Positions 1 to 11,020 of a stretch of DNA of 64,000 nucleotides are shown here, in pieces. Every line of letters begins with the position of its first letter. The stretch's first letter is position 1. Location of the stretch: positions 24,977,460 through 25,041,459 of the forward strand of contig JAQMRL010000012.1 in NCBI GenBank assembly GCA_035578175.1, read 5' to 3'. The position numbers and the translations under genes were made by a program. A model generated the notes under the pieces. It did not search any database, was not told the DNA's origin, and worked only from the letters and a program-made list of their open reading frames with translations. This stretch comes from Catonia carolina. Lineage: Eukaryota; Arthropoda; Insecta; Hemiptera; Achilidae.

Positions 1-115
1 CAAGGAAAAATCGCAAGGTGTCAGATCTGGACATCTGAAGGCCTAGGGTATAGGTCCTTGACGCCCTATCCATCAGTGTGGAAATTTGTCCTTGCAAGCC
101 TGGCTGACAAATGCA
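1..115 (-). pseudogene. Mariner-like transposase remnant (catalytic C-terminal part)
   Basis: Read on the minus strand this stretch encodes WIGRQGPIP, one in-frame stop, then CPDLTPCDFSL. This is the third-catalytic-Asp block of IS630/Tc1/mariner transposases (SPDLTPCDFFLWG type). It is cut at the left window edge and abuts the Harbinger-like element at 119. The N-terminal half of the same kind of gene lies beyond that element at 2585-2720, so this is one old copy split and partly deleted. It is not functional. Confidence 0.65.
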
Positions 116-470
116 TTAGGCCGCGACCAGACAACAAGTAGGTTAGAGCAGTAAGCAGGTGGTAGCAGCATTGAGCGTGTAAGCAGGCTGGAACAAACTA
201 ATTTTAGTTAATATGCGTGGCCACACCATTAGCAGGACCTTCTCTACTGCTCTACTGCTTAATGCTCTTACCTGCTCAAAAACAAACTAGTTTGACTTTA
301 CCAGCTTACAAGCTCACATCTAAATTCTGTTTTCGTTCTGTTTTTGCGTACATTAATTTTTCAATCATGAATTTCGACACATAATCACTAATATCGGCTG
401 TATATAAACGTGCCATTTTGTGGGATGTCTCGGATAAGAATTTTAAACTAATAATCTAAAATTTCAAAAA

Positions 471-611
471 TAAAATTTTATTTGCTTACCTTATTTTTTA
501 TATAAGCTGCTAACACTTTTATTTAATTAAAATCTCCTTAACGCTTTCGGTTTATTTAAATAAAGGTAACAGCAGCTTATATAAAAAATAAAGTGAGGAA
601 ATAAAATTTTA
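471..611. repeat. Imperfect inverted repeat (about 45-bp arms)
   Basis: Arms 471-515 and 566-611 pair with about 4 mismatches around a loop of about 50 nt. The inner ends share TATATAAGCTGCT and the outer ends share TAAAATTTTATTT. It sits inside the Harbinger-like element and could be a small nested MITE or a structural part of that element. Confidence 0.65.
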
Positions 612-746
612 AATTATTACAAGGTACACGATGCAATTCTATAATATTTTTCTGAGTAAAAACTAATAATACGTACCATACATACAGTTAGTAAACAATA
701 AAATAGCGTGGGAAGTGCGATAAGGAATAAGACTCATAACAATTTA

Positions 747-2083
747 CCGGGTGTTTATAAAAATGAATAGCGGGGTTTTAACGCTCTATAATATTTAATA
801 AATTATACTTACAGTTATAAATGATACATCAAACAAAAGTGCAACTCAAGCAGTTTTGTTTGTTGGCAACAGTGCGCAATGTTTCCACCGCCAGCCGTTA
901 GAAAGCGCTAGTAGCAAAGATGGCGACTAAAGAACAGAAAGCGTTTTGTGTCTTACAGTTCGCAAAGACGGAATAGGTAATTACTGTGCAACATGCGTTC
1001 CCTATTAAGTTCGGTTGTGAACCTTCAGGTGATAATAACATCCGTAGATGGTATCATCAGTTTGATGATACCGGCTGCCTATGCAAAGGGAAGAGTACGG
1101 GACGACCAAGTGTAAGTGCGGAGAGCGTTGAGCGAGTGAGAGAGTCGTTCACACGTAGCCCACAGAAATCTGTTCGGAAGGCTAGTCGTGAATTAGCGAT
1201 TCCTGTAACAGCTGTTTGGAAAGTTTTACGGAGACGCTTACAACTACGTCCTTATCGTTTGCAGCTGGTACAGGCTCTAAATCCTGCAGACTATGGTTTA
1301 CGTGCCAACTTTGTTAACGAAATGTTGTTGCGTGAAGATTGTCTACATCATGTCGTCTTCAGTGATGAGTCGACCTTTCACCTTAGTGGACAAGTAAACA
1401 CTCATAATGTGCTAACCTGGGGCACAGAAAATCCTCAATCGATAGTATATACAAGAGCAACGAGACTCCCCTAAATTGAATGTTTTTGTGCCATGTCCCG
1501 GCGGAAATTTTATGGGCCTATTTTTGTGTTGAAGCAACTGTAACTGGTGCTTCTTACCTTGATACTCTACAGCTATGGCTCTTCCCTCAGTTAGAAGATG
1601 AAGAGCCAGAGAACTTAATTTTCCAGCAAGATGGTGCGCCGCCTCACTGGCATAACTAAGTACGCGATTAGCTGAACGTCACTTTACCCGATCGCTGAAT
1701 TAGCCGCGAGGGGTGCAAAACAGGGCCGTTTTCCATGGCCTCCACGGTCACCCGATCTGACGCCGTGTGATTTCTATCTTTGGGGGTTCATAAAGGATTG
1801 TGTGTATGTGCCTCCACTACCAGCTGACCTTCCCGAATTAAGAATCAGGATTGAAGCAGCTGTTGCAACAATTACTCGAGAGACACCAAACAACGTTTGG
1901 GAAGAATTTGCATATCGTCTTGACGTGTGTCGTGTGACAAATGGTGCGCACATTGAATACTTGTAGGCATTTATGCAAAAGTGTTTGAGTTGCTCTTTCG
2001 TTTGATGTATCATTTAACTGTAAGTATAATGTATTAAATATTATAGAGCGTTAAAACCCCGCTATTCATTTATAAACACCCGG
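747..2083 (+). mobile_element. Tc1/mariner-superfamily element with unusually long TIRs
   Basis: The two ends are inverted copies of each other for about 100 bp. Each starts CCGGGTGTTTATAAA, then GAATAGCGGGGTTTTAACG, and runs on to GATACATCAAAC and CAACTCAA. TA precedes the left end (745-746); the right flank reads ATTA, so the TA duplication is not clean on that side. The element is 1,337 bp and holds a single decayed transposase gene. It is nested in the Harbinger-like element. Confidence 0.8.
920..1966 (+). pseudogene. IS630/Tc1/mariner transposase, decayed
   Basis: The natural start is the ATG at 920 (MATKEQKAFCVLQFAKTE). Codon 19 is TAG, and the frame then continues through a paired helix-turn-helix region (NNIRRWYHQF, CKGKSTGRPS, KSVRKASREL) into the first catalytic block VVFSDESTFHLSG near 1353-1390. 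Beyond about 1440 the match moves between frames: RRKFYGPIFVF, then LIFQQDGAPPHWH (second Asp) near 1617-1650, then RSPDLTPCDFYLWG (third Asp) near 1745-1785, and finally TNGAHIEYL ending at TAG 1966. Several frameshifts and stops make it non-functional, although all three catalytic Asp codons are still recognisable. Confidence 0.8.
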
Positions 2084-2584
2084 ATTAATCAAACCTGAAC
2101 AAACATAGAAATGAATTGTTCACTAACCTTAAAGTAACTACAAGTCTTTCCACTGGTTGAATGCTTTATCTATAATTTACATCAATTTTTTGTTGAAATT
2201 TTTCCAAAAGTACCTATATAAAAAATTTCGATAAACATGCGCACATACTCAAAAAACTTAATTCTGTTATTTCTTAATTCGTCGTAGAGATGATGGAATT
2301 CACCAAGTTCATGCGTCGTAGATTTATTGGATGCGTCCACATTGGTTGAAGTCCAATTTCCATTAACATAGGGGATCTTTTACTTAAAAGTAATAACTTC
2401 ACAAACCGAGACAAACAGGAGGCATGACTGAACCAAATGACTCACAGATGAAAAATGTGTTAGCAGCTGACTGCTTTCTGTATGGCCATTGTACCAGCTC
2501 AGCTCCATGTTACTCCACTTCTTGAACCTACTTGAACTTCTAGCCTGCTCTAACCTGCTTGCTGTCTGGCCACGGCCTTACAGT

Positions 2585-2943
2585 GTGAGGATCGATTTAT
2601 GCTTGATATCTGATCCAGTTTCTTGAAATTGTTTGAACCAACGTTGTATATTATTTTCATGTGGAGGATCTTTTTCCATAAACACGTCGAAATGCACGGT
2701 GAACTGAACTTACAGACTTCAATTCAACCAACAACAAAACACACTGAATTTTTTTTAACCTATCATTGAACATTGTTTAGACAGACCAAAGCAACAATAC
2801 AAAACCTTAAGTTAAGGTAAGAATAGCTGTTACACAAATTTTTTGGTTACAGGCTATCAGAGATACAAATAAAACATCTCAATATATCCCCACTGTCTTG
2901 GTCTCAATAACTAAAACCCCACCATTCTTTTATGTTGACCCTG
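2585..2943 (-). pseudogene. Mariner-like transposase remnant (N-terminal part) and left TIR
   Basis: On the minus strand, about 2715 to 2585 encodes RAFRRVYGK, then after a one-base shift DPPHENNIQRWFKQFQETG. This is the N-terminal helix-turn-helix region of the same transposase family as at 920-1966. The region near 2917-2943 resembles the TIR of that element (CAGGGTCAACATAAAAGAAT followed by a GGGGTTTTAG word). It pairs with the catalytic fragment at 1-115 as the two halves of one old minus-strand copy. Confidence 0.6.
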
Positions 2944-2965
2944 CACAACAATATGTTCGTATTGT

Positions 2966-3732
2966 TTTACTTTCTCTTGCCCTATATGGATATAATGGGA
3001 AAGGAAAGTATTGTTTTCATGTAGATTTTTAGAAATCAACTTTTCTCCAGAAATATATGTTTTTATAGTTCCTATACCGGAAATAACACATCTTCACGCG
3101 CGTGTAAAGGAGAGAGGCCCTGTAAAGAGGGAGCGTGTGAAATTTAAAAAGATAGACAGAGTATTTTTGTGTTTGTGTGTGGATTGTATATGCGCACTCA
3201 CGCACATACACGCACGTATCTTTTCACTAGGAATACACGTTTTCAGGTCTCTTGAAACCAAAACACTGGTTTTTAGCGATTGGTCAGTGTGTTAAATCTC
3301 AATAACGGAATTTCTTATAAATTATAAACTTTGAAACTTAATTCAGGCACCACAAGACAACCCGACACGAACATTTTCATCAAAATTGTCTATCCGCAGT
3401 AGTTGTTTCGTGCGATTTTCGGTAAATTTGTGAAATCGATAAAAAATTGCGGTCTTAATATGCATTTTAGGGAAAAACCTAAAAAATAAAAATTGTAAAC
3501 AACATCTTTTATTTAAATTATTAGCCTATATTTCAACAACGCTTAGTTTAGCGTCAATTAGCGATTTTTTGTATTTTTAACTCCTACAGTGGTTGATTAT
3601 CATTTTTCGTTATTTACTCATAATTAAAATTAGGTCATGTTTTAAATTTAATATTCATGACTAAACATAAATTATATTATTCATTATTTACATTGGCAAG
3701 ATAATGTCGCGGGAGTGTTTCACACCAGATTT
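2966..3732 (+). mobile_element. Family H (HINE/DINE-like) copy, internally deleted
   Basis: It begins TTTTACTTTCTCTTGCC and ends with a degenerate GGCAAGATAATGT, then GTGTTTCACACCAGATTTTT. The 5' part has a short TG/CAC-rich tract and most of the first internal repeat is missing. The reading frame at 3011-3295 is chance. Confidence 0.8.
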
Positions 3733-4352
3733 TTATATTCGTAATATATTTGGTACTTACAAATTTATTTTGTGAAGTTATAAATAAATAAACTTTATAT
3801 AGTAAGTGAATAGCCTATATTTTTATTTATATTTAAATTTTTTTGCGAATTTCTGTAGAACGAGGAAACATACATTCATCGAATATCTATAAGAAAATAT
3901 TTAAGTTTATGCTTAAAAGATCATCGCGTGGCATATTTTTCTAAAAGACAGTACAGTATTTGGATTGCCAATAAGCGATTAAACCAAGCAATTTCTCCGC
4001 AGTACACGTTTCGTTTCCATAGATATTTGGGGCTAAAGTAGAACTGGCAATGGCCAAGAATGAAGACGATCTAATGAAGTTTTCCTATACGTGACGGTAC
4101 TACGAATTGACCACCACTGTTTTAATCCCCCTAGACTGTTTTCTTCCTCACTCTTTCGAATATTGTTCTACCCCTTTACTACATTACTAATTATTACAAA
4201 TTGCTTGGTCAAATTTAATCAGAAATTCATAACTATACGTGGATTCTCTTAGTTTAATTGTTAAAAGATCGTAGTCTATATTAATTCATTGGTTAAAAGG
4301 GCAGTTAATAAATTTTAAGTAGCTACGTCAACAATTGAAATCGTTACAATTG

Positions 4353-4456
4353 TTTACTTTCTCTCACTCTGTATGAATATGTAGATATAAAAAGGATTTT
4401 TTCGTGTAAATTTTACGAAATCGATTCTCACCGGAAATAGATGTTTTCAGTATATA
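4353..4456 (+). mobile_element. Family H 5' end fragment
   Basis: Only the first ~100 bp of H is present (TTTACTTTCTCTCAC, GAATATGTAG, then the CGAAATCGATTCTCACCGG block). It breaks off near 4456. The 340 bp up to 4795 matches nothing I recognise. Confidence 0.7.
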
Positions 4457-4795
4457 CGGGTTGTACCACGAAATTTGAACCTTAGGGAAATAGCATTGAT
4501 TTTCATTAGTTTGTTAATGTTTTCTTCCCACGAGTAAATGAAGAATTATTATAATCAGGAATCATTAGAAAATGTTTAGGCTTTTAAAATAAATCAAGTT
4601 TTTTAAACTTTAAGCTGTATTTTAGCTTAAAATAGGTTACTTATTATCGTATGGTATTATTGGCATATTACGGCTCTAAAGATAGGCACGCATCTATAAC
4701 CTAAGATGTAGGGTTTATTGAAGTAAAAAGAAATTTTAACATATAAAGAAAAACTTTTAATAAAGGATTATAATTTCCTTTTCCCTATAAAAATT

Positions 4796-5710
4796 ATTAT
4801 AGAGAGAAGGAAGTATTATTTGCATGTCAACTTTTGAAAATCGAGTTTTTAAAGGATACAGACGTTTTCAGGTTCCCTGAACACAAAACACTTAAGCGAT
4901 TGGTTTATGTGTGTGTGTGAGTGTGTGCGCGCGCGCGCGTGTGTGTGTATGCGTGTGTGTATGAACAAAAATTTTAAAGAACAAAATGTCGTACGTACGA
5001 AGTTAAAACTTGAACCTTAAGTTGGTTATCACGTTAGGTTAACCATGGAACCCGAAACGAATACTTTCATCAAAATCAGTTAGAAGTTTATACTTGCTAA
5101 TTTTTTAAAAAACGGCACCTACAATTTTTTAAAAATCGCCTCATTTACTTTATTTATTTTGCTCAAGAAGATAGGGTAAGCGTCATGCCTGCTGAAATTT
5201 TTGAGGGCCTGTGTTTTTTAGAAAAAAATGTTTTTAAGATTTTGGCCTTAATATGCATTCTAGGCAAAACCGTAAGTAATAAAAGTTGTTGAACATTTAA
5301 AATCTTACAACTTTTACCCTAAACATTTTTTTCTACAACACTTACAATTAATTGTCTGTAATTAATTCAAGTAATTTTCTGAATTATTTCATCGAAATTG
5401 GTAAAAATAGGGTTTTTCAATATTGCGCCCTTAGAATGCATTTTACAACAAAAATGTATTTAATGAAAGTTATAGGATTTTAATAAATCGACAACTTTTA
5501 TTTCAAGCATTATCTTCTGCAGATTTAGTGATTTCCCGTATTTCTAAGTCGAACAGATGTTGATTTTCATTTTGTGTTATTCACCCATGATTAAAATTAA
5601 GTTTTGTTATTTCATTTTACATTTTTACTAATGATTAAACTTAGGTTATTTTTGGGGTTTATTTACATTGGCAAGAAAAAGTTAGGTAAGTGTTTTACAT
5701 CAGATTTTTA
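4796..5710 (+). mobile_element. Family H copy, nearly full length with worn 5' end
   Basis: The 5' 20 bp are degenerate, followed by the conserved GACGTTTTCAGG word, a (TG)n(CG)n(TG)n tract near 4908-4960, and both internal repeats (AATATGCATTCTAGG and GAATGCATTTTAC words). The 3' end reads GGCAAGAAAAAGT followed by a worn hairpin and CAGATTTTT. Confidence 0.8.
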
Positions 5711-6304
5711 TAATAAATTTAATTTCCAACAATAAACAATTTATTACTTTAACTATTTTTAGAATACAGTAATACTATTATGTCACAATGTAAAGAGAAA
5801 CAGACAGAAGATGGACAGAAGAAAGAATAAAAAGATCCACTGAAATCGTGCTGACAATATGGACGGGAAAAGAGCTTGCAAAATTATTTAACATCGCTTA
5901 AATTAGTTTCAAAATGTCCTAAACTATACAAAAAGAAACCTTTATTATAACGAATTCAGATTTTACTTACAAGTACTTCTATTCTCTCTGTTGACAGGAA
6001 CTTTTTTATCTAGTAAAACTGAAAGAATTTTTTTTTTTTGCAAAACCTGAATCAGTTTAGAAGATTTTCACTCCTTTTTGTTTTTTCTTATCTTTTTTTA
6101 AGAATAATTTATCACAAGTGACATACGAAAGAGTTTTACTTCGTGCCCTTCTTTACTAAATTATTTTTCACTAGTTCTTTTTCAACATTCTCCTATTTTT
6201 TGCTTTTATTTTATTTTCCTCTGTACTTTTCGTTTTCGTTTGTACCCGGATTCTTAATATTTAGTCGCTTAGTGTTTTTAATATTTCATACATTTAGTAT
6301 ATTT
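5711..6304. other. AT-rich spacer
   Basis: I see no gene, tail or inverted repeat here. The open frame at 6143-6328 is low-complexity F/S/Y-rich and runs into an H copy. Confidence 0.5.
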
Positions 6305-6634
6305 ATTACTTTCTCTTGCCCTATATGAATATGTAGGGAAGGAAAGTATTGTTTTCATTTCTACATTTTGAAATCGAGTTTTCACCGGAAATACACCCTT
6401 TCAGGTCCCCTGAACACAAAACTTATTTTAGCATTTAAAAAATGAGATTTTTTAAAGATTTAAAAGATTTTAAAGGATTTAAAAATGGCCTCAATGTGTA
6501 TTTTACAACAAAAGTGTATAGGAAGTTAGAGAAAATAGGAATAGAGAAAATTAAATTTACTCACTACATAGGTTATAATTTTCCGTTATATACATTGGAA
6601 ACATAAAGTGGCGTGATTGTTTAACACCAAAGTT
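6305..6634 (+). mobile_element. Family H copy with large internal deletion (~330 bp)
   Basis: A good 5' end (TTACTTTCTCTTGCCCTATA) is joined after about 120 bp to the middle and 3' end of H (GGCCTCAATGTGTATTTTAC; TACATTGGAAACATAAAGT; TTAACACCAAAGTTTTT). Confidence 0.75.
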
Positions 6635-7443
6635 TTTGTTCTTTTTTTACGTATGACTCTTTTGAACGTTATTGTTAATGCTGACGGTGATTGATGATAT
6701 ATAAAGATAAGTGGTGAAAAAATGCCAGATATTACTTGTTTCGATATCCGGTATAGTGTGGCTGTTATAAATTCGACAAAATTATAAAATAATGTTAAAT
6801 TTACACAAAGTTGACTGAAACGAATTACTAATGATAAAAGTATATACATAATTTATTTCTAAAACAGTTTATTCGGACCCGATTCATAATTCTGTTTTGA
6901 ATTCAAAACTACAATCAGAAACAACAAAATGTTTCATAAATAATTTAATTTCGTTCAAAATTCTGTCCAGATTTAATTTTGTTTATTTTATTGTAATTAA
7001 TATTTCTGATAAACAATATTTATTCTGAAAGTATCTAAAGTCAAAGTTATATGCTTTTACAAACGTTTTAAATATTCCAAAACATTTCAACCGATTCTTT
7101 CAACGATATTCCATTTAAAGAGACGAACAAAATTATACATTTAAAATTACTTTTTGCGTATTGCACTCACGTTCTAAATTAAATGTCAAAAATAAAAATT
7201 TTCTTAACAAATCGTTGCCTAGATCTATTTGAATTAGTAAGGTCACCATATATTCAGTAAAGTACATAATTTATCCAAATGGTACTATATTTAATCATTT
7301 TTGAGATCATTGCTGAAACTTTTGTTAAAGATTATCCGTACTTTTATCTATTGTCGAGGGACCACTCTAATTTTGCCTTAACTCTGTATTTATTGTTTAT
7401 TTATTTATTGTTGTTTGCTCATTAACATTATTAATATTATTTA
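6635..7443. other. AT-rich spacer
   Basis: No supported feature is visible. The minus-strand frame at 6586-6849 overlaps an H 3' end and shows no domain. Confidence 0.5.
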
Positions 7444-8122
7444 AGCTGCGAGTCAGCTGATTTTCAGACGAAGGTTCCGTGCTTCGAATACCAGTATAGG
7501 TAATTACTTTTAAGTTGTTGAATTCATCAGCCAAAAGGCTGTTTTGAACCTCTACAGGCTTTACTAAGTAAAACGAGAAGTGAGGTAGTTTAAAATTGCC
7601 TTCCTCACTGAGAGGAAAAGTATCCTTATCAGCATGCCCGGCCCTCCGAATAACATCTACTTTCTACCCTGCAAATGACACTTTCACTTCAATCACTACA
7701 TGGTCTGGCTGTGTAATGAAATGTAATACTCTCAGAGGAGATAACTCTGACTAGTGTCTTTTACACCTCTACATCTTCTGTTGTTAAAAATGCTTCAGTC
7801 TTATATAATTGGCTGACCATGTGATAAGAAACAGAATTATTTTTGTAGCCCTGGAACTAGCAAATCGAGTGCAAATAATTTAACACTCCACTTGCCTCTT
7901 ATGGGCAAATTACTTTTATATGGATTTCAATACTAGAGAATAGTTACCAGTGCACTTTGATTGTTGGGTTCCAATTAAACCGTACTCTCTGAGAAATAAT
8001 CGGCCTGAGTCTGTGCAAAACTACACCTCATTTACACGTCATAGATCCTCATCTCATTGGATCATGGGGTTTGCAAATTGTTCTTAAATTGATCAGTTTG
8101 GAACTTACACACATTAGGAATT
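7444..8122 (+). mobile_element. S1 tRNA-derived SINE, split by an S2 insertion
   Basis: The head is 5'-truncated (GAGTCAGCTGATTTTCAGAC, then GAAGGTTCCGTGCTTCGAAT, a worn B box). The body resumes at 7919 with TATGGATTTCAATACTAGAG and ends with TCATTGGATCATGGGGTTTG and CACACATTAGGAATTAAAC. S2 lies between, with an exact 11-bp duplication. Confidence 0.8.
7513..7907 (-). mobile_element. S2 retroposon, full length, 11-bp target duplication
   Basis: It is flanked by AATTACTTTTA at 7502-7512 and 7908-7918. The inserted 395 bp is S2 in minus orientation (TCATCAGCCAAAAGGCTG at its left, CTTATGGGCA at its right). It is inserted in the S1 body, so it is younger than that S1 copy. No coding capacity is visible. 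Confidence 0.85.
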
Positions 8123-8152
8123 AAACAAAAAAGTTATTTAAATATATTTTTA

Positions 8153-8577
8153 TTTTTCTTACTCTATATAAATACATAGAAAATGAAATTGCAGTTTTCA
8201 TGTAAATTTTAAAAAAACGAGTTTTCCTCGAAAATACACGGTTTCAGGCCCCCGGACCCCAAAAAACATGATCTTACCGATTGGTTTGTGTGGGTGTCTG
8301 CGTGCGAACCAAATATCTCGAGAAAAAATTGGGTAGTACATTGAAACGTAGAATGTCAGATAGGTACCAATTTAGGACTCAACACGAACATTTTCATTAA
8401 AATTGGTCATTCGGATGTAGTAGTTTATTCGTGGAATTAAACTGAGGTTCATTTTTAATTAGCGTCATTCACTCATGATTAAAATAAATAAATTAGTGTT
8501 TTTCACATTACATCGTTTACATAGGTTATATTGTTCATTACATACAAAAATCGTGTGAGTGTTTCACACCAGATTTT
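8153..8577 (+). mobile_element. Family H copy, internally deleted
   Basis: Worn 5' end (TTTTTCTTACTCTATATAAA), GTTTCAGGCCCCCGG, a short GT tract, then a jump to the 3' quarter and an intact hairpin TCGTGTGAGTGTTTCACACC with AGATTTT. Confidence 0.8.
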
Positions 8578-8589
8578 CCTAAAATTGGA

Positions 8590-8814
8590 TGAATAAATTA
8601 CTACTTTTGGTTGCCCGATTTTGATAAAAATATTCTTGTCTGGTCCCTCAGTGATACCTAATTTAAGTTCACACTAAGACCAATCGCTAAAAACATGTGT
8701 TTTTACGGTTCAAGGGGCCTGAAAACGTGTATTTTCGATAAGAACAAAGAATCGACAGGAAAACAATACTTCCCTTTGCTATACATAATTATTTTAGGGC
8801 AAGAGAAAGTAAAG
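8590..8814 (-). mobile_element. Family H 5' fragment, tail-to-tail with the preceding copy
   Basis: Minus-strand H from its 5' end (AGGGCAAGAGAAAGTAAA at 8797-8813) through CAATCGCTAAAAACATGTG to the GGTTGCCCGATTTTGATAAA block. The 3' part is missing at the junction with the + copy that ends 8577. Confidence 0.8.
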
Positions 8815-8844
8815 AAAAATAGAATTGTATCTGAATCGATAACA

Positions 8845-9683
8845 CAACGGTTTTCAACCTGGGGTAAGCGAATCCCTAGGGGTACGCGAATCATTAGGGG
8901 TTCGATATGAACCGCTAGGGAGTTCGTGGAAAGAAAATGTGTAATGGCGGATTTGCATAACGAATAACTTTTAACTGAACAAAAGCACCCACACGAGTAA
9001 AAATCTTTGACAAGCTGATTCAAAATCCTATTCTGAAGACAATTTTCAATCAGCAGAGTTGGTTTTTGTACAAAAAAAATTCTGTTTGAAATAATTGCTA
9101 CTGACAGGCATTAAAATCTGCTTTCAAGATAAAACCTCTTATTAACTTTCGTTTGTATTTCAACAGTGAATATGATCAGCTGTCTGACCTGGCAAAAAAG
9201 GTTTTCTTGCCTTTGCCATTCTCTGTATTGGTGAAAAGAGCTTTTTTATCTTGCGCTTTCATTAAAACAAGTTTGGAGCTGCGCCAGGTATGAGATTGTA
9301 ATTGGCCAACTTCAAAAGACTGTTTGTTTTAAACCCAACTTCAAAAAATTAGGCAGCAAAGCAAGGGTCTCCCATTAATGTGCAAGTAAAAGGAGTGACA
9401 AAAGTGTTAGAATTTTTCAAAGTCAACTTTTTTATACATATAGCTAAAAAAACTAACGGATAAAATGTTAAATTAAAAAAAAAATAATTAAATATTTTAA
9501 ATTAATATTGTAGTGCTAAATCGTAAACACAAAATGTAGTACTCTACTATTTAAATTTGCTTTTATTGTACCCTCAAATTTAATTTTCTTTTATTGCCTC
9601 TAGACTAGAATCTAATCCCGGGGTACAATTTATGAAAATAATTTGGTAAGGGGCACGCAACTGTTAAAAGGTTGAGAACCATG
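8845..9683 (+). mobile_element. hAT-superfamily deletion derivative with transposase remnant
   Basis: The ends are inverted hAT-like repeats: CAACGGTTTTCAACC on the left and, reversed, CATGGTTCTCAACC on the right. Flanks CGATAACA (8837-8844) and GCATAACA (9684-9691) agree at 6 of 8 positions, as a worn 8-bp duplication. Near 9175-9370 the plus strand reads LAKKVFLPLPFSVLVKRAFL then PNFKKLGSKARVSH, which resembles the C-terminal dimerisation region of ZBED/FAM200-type hAT transposases. Most of the gene is absent. Confidence 0.65.
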
Positions 9684-9691
9684 GCATAACA

Positions 9692-10317
9692 AAAAAAAAT
9701 TACTGTATATGTATATAAAATTATATTAACTTACTGGCGCACATTTAAAACAAGCTTGTACGCAGTAAAGACACATAACGTAATGTGCGCATCTTATTCT
9801 TTTGTATATTCTACATTGTGTTAGAAGATCATGTAAAACACACAGATTACTTTATTACACTAATACAGCACTAATACAGGATGTAACATAATTATTGTTC
9901 TAGTTTTACAACTTCTTTTAATTGTCCTAACAGTAACTTTTTAACTATTAAACTTTAGTGAATTATCTTACAAAAAATTTGACCTACATAGTTAATTCTC
10001 ACTTTATAAATACACATGAGTTGAAAAAGTTAATGAAATGTATTAAGAACCAGTAAGTTTAAATCTCAAAGGGATGCATTACATTAAATAGTTTATTGAT
10101 TTTCCCGGTTTCATTAAACCCTTAACTGTTCCTAAACATTAACTTAAGAATATAAGTACCAATTTCCAAACTACGTACTAGACATTGGTAAGAAAACTAA
10201 ATAATATTTAACGCTCAGTGCCTAACTTAAGCCCTCCAAAAATTCAGAATGATAGTAAATTTTATATGAACGGTAACATACGATGTGACGAAACTCTAAT
10301 AAGTGATTTTACAGCTA
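9692..10317. other. AT-rich spacer
   Basis: Nothing recognisable on either strand apart from short A/T runs. Confidence 0.5.
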
Positions 10318-10513
10318 AAATTCTGGTGTGAAACACTCACACGAGTTTCTCTGGCCTAGGTAAATAATAAAAAAGACAATCTATGTTTAATCATGCGTAA
10401 ACAATGTAAATTTAGCAATAAATATAAATAATTTTAACATAATTAAATAATGTAAATTAACCTCTGTAGAACTTTAAACTACGGAAAATCAATCATTCAC
10501 ACTAAAGGCTAAT
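10318..10513 (-). mobile_element. Family H 3' fragment
   Basis: TTCTGGTGTGAAACACTCAC, the reversed hairpin, is followed by a worn subterminal repeat and AACCTCTGTAGAAC. It stops at the start of the LINE A1 piece. Confidence 0.8.
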
Positions 10514-10516
10514 GAG

Positions 10517-11020
10517 TGCCTTAGAACACCGATAAGGGTGGTCTAAGAGATGCAGAGGAATTTGATAGAAAGATCCTCCGCAAGATAATGAACCCGAATA
10601 TAGTAAACGGATAATAGAGATTGCAAGGCCGAAAAGAACTGTACAACGAAAATGAACGAATAATGGAAACGATTAGAAAAAAAAAACTAAAATTTTACGG
10701 GCACCTGTTTAGAATGGATGACAGACAATTGACAAAACGAATTTTTAAGATACTAAACAATAGACCTAAGGTGTCGGACAAATTGTTTAAAAAAGTCATA
10801 AGGATATTGAGAAAACCGGATTAAATCTAAACAGATTCAGACAACTAATTACGGACTTAAAGAGCTTCCATAAAGAGAAAAACAGAACAACGGGTCGTCA
10901 AAAGAAATATCAAAAGCCTACAGTGAACGATGCTGAGAATGTAGGCTGAAGAAAGAGCTTCAAGAAACGTCTAAAGTCCCCTCACATGGTATAAAATTGG
11001 CCCTATACTTGAGAAAAATA
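10517..11020 (+). pseudogene. LINE family A1, 3' end of reverse-transcriptase ORF
   Basis: The translation reads LRDAEEFDRKILRKIM, two stops, then ERIMETIRKKKLKFYGHLFR and MDDRQLTKRIFK. This is the post-RT C-terminal region common to many non-LTR retrotransposons (RRLRFYGHLYRM type). Related A1 pieces occur at 12880, 21815, 34280 and 54228. The copy is 5'-truncated and carries stops. Confidence 0.75.

Larger units (their letters stand above)
119..2577. mobile_element. Non-autonomous PIF/Harbinger-like DNA transposon, interrupted by a mariner
   Basis: The ends form a 33-bp terminal inverted repeat with about 4 mismatches. The left end begins GGCCGCGACCAGACA and the right end, reversed, begins GGCCGTGGCCAGACA; both run on to GGTTAGAGCAG. 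The repeat is flanked by TTA at 116-118 and 2578-2580, the 3-bp target duplication typical of PIF/Harbinger. Subterminal DNA is rich in GCAG-containing words on both strands, as for transposase-binding repeats. No Harbinger transposase or Myb-like gene is visible. Without the mariner at 747-2083 the element is about 1.1 kb. Confidence 0.7.

Noticed and set aside
6143..6328. 61-codon frame beginning MPFFTKLFF
   Set aside because: Low-complexity Phe/Ser reading of T-rich DNA that runs into an H 5' end.
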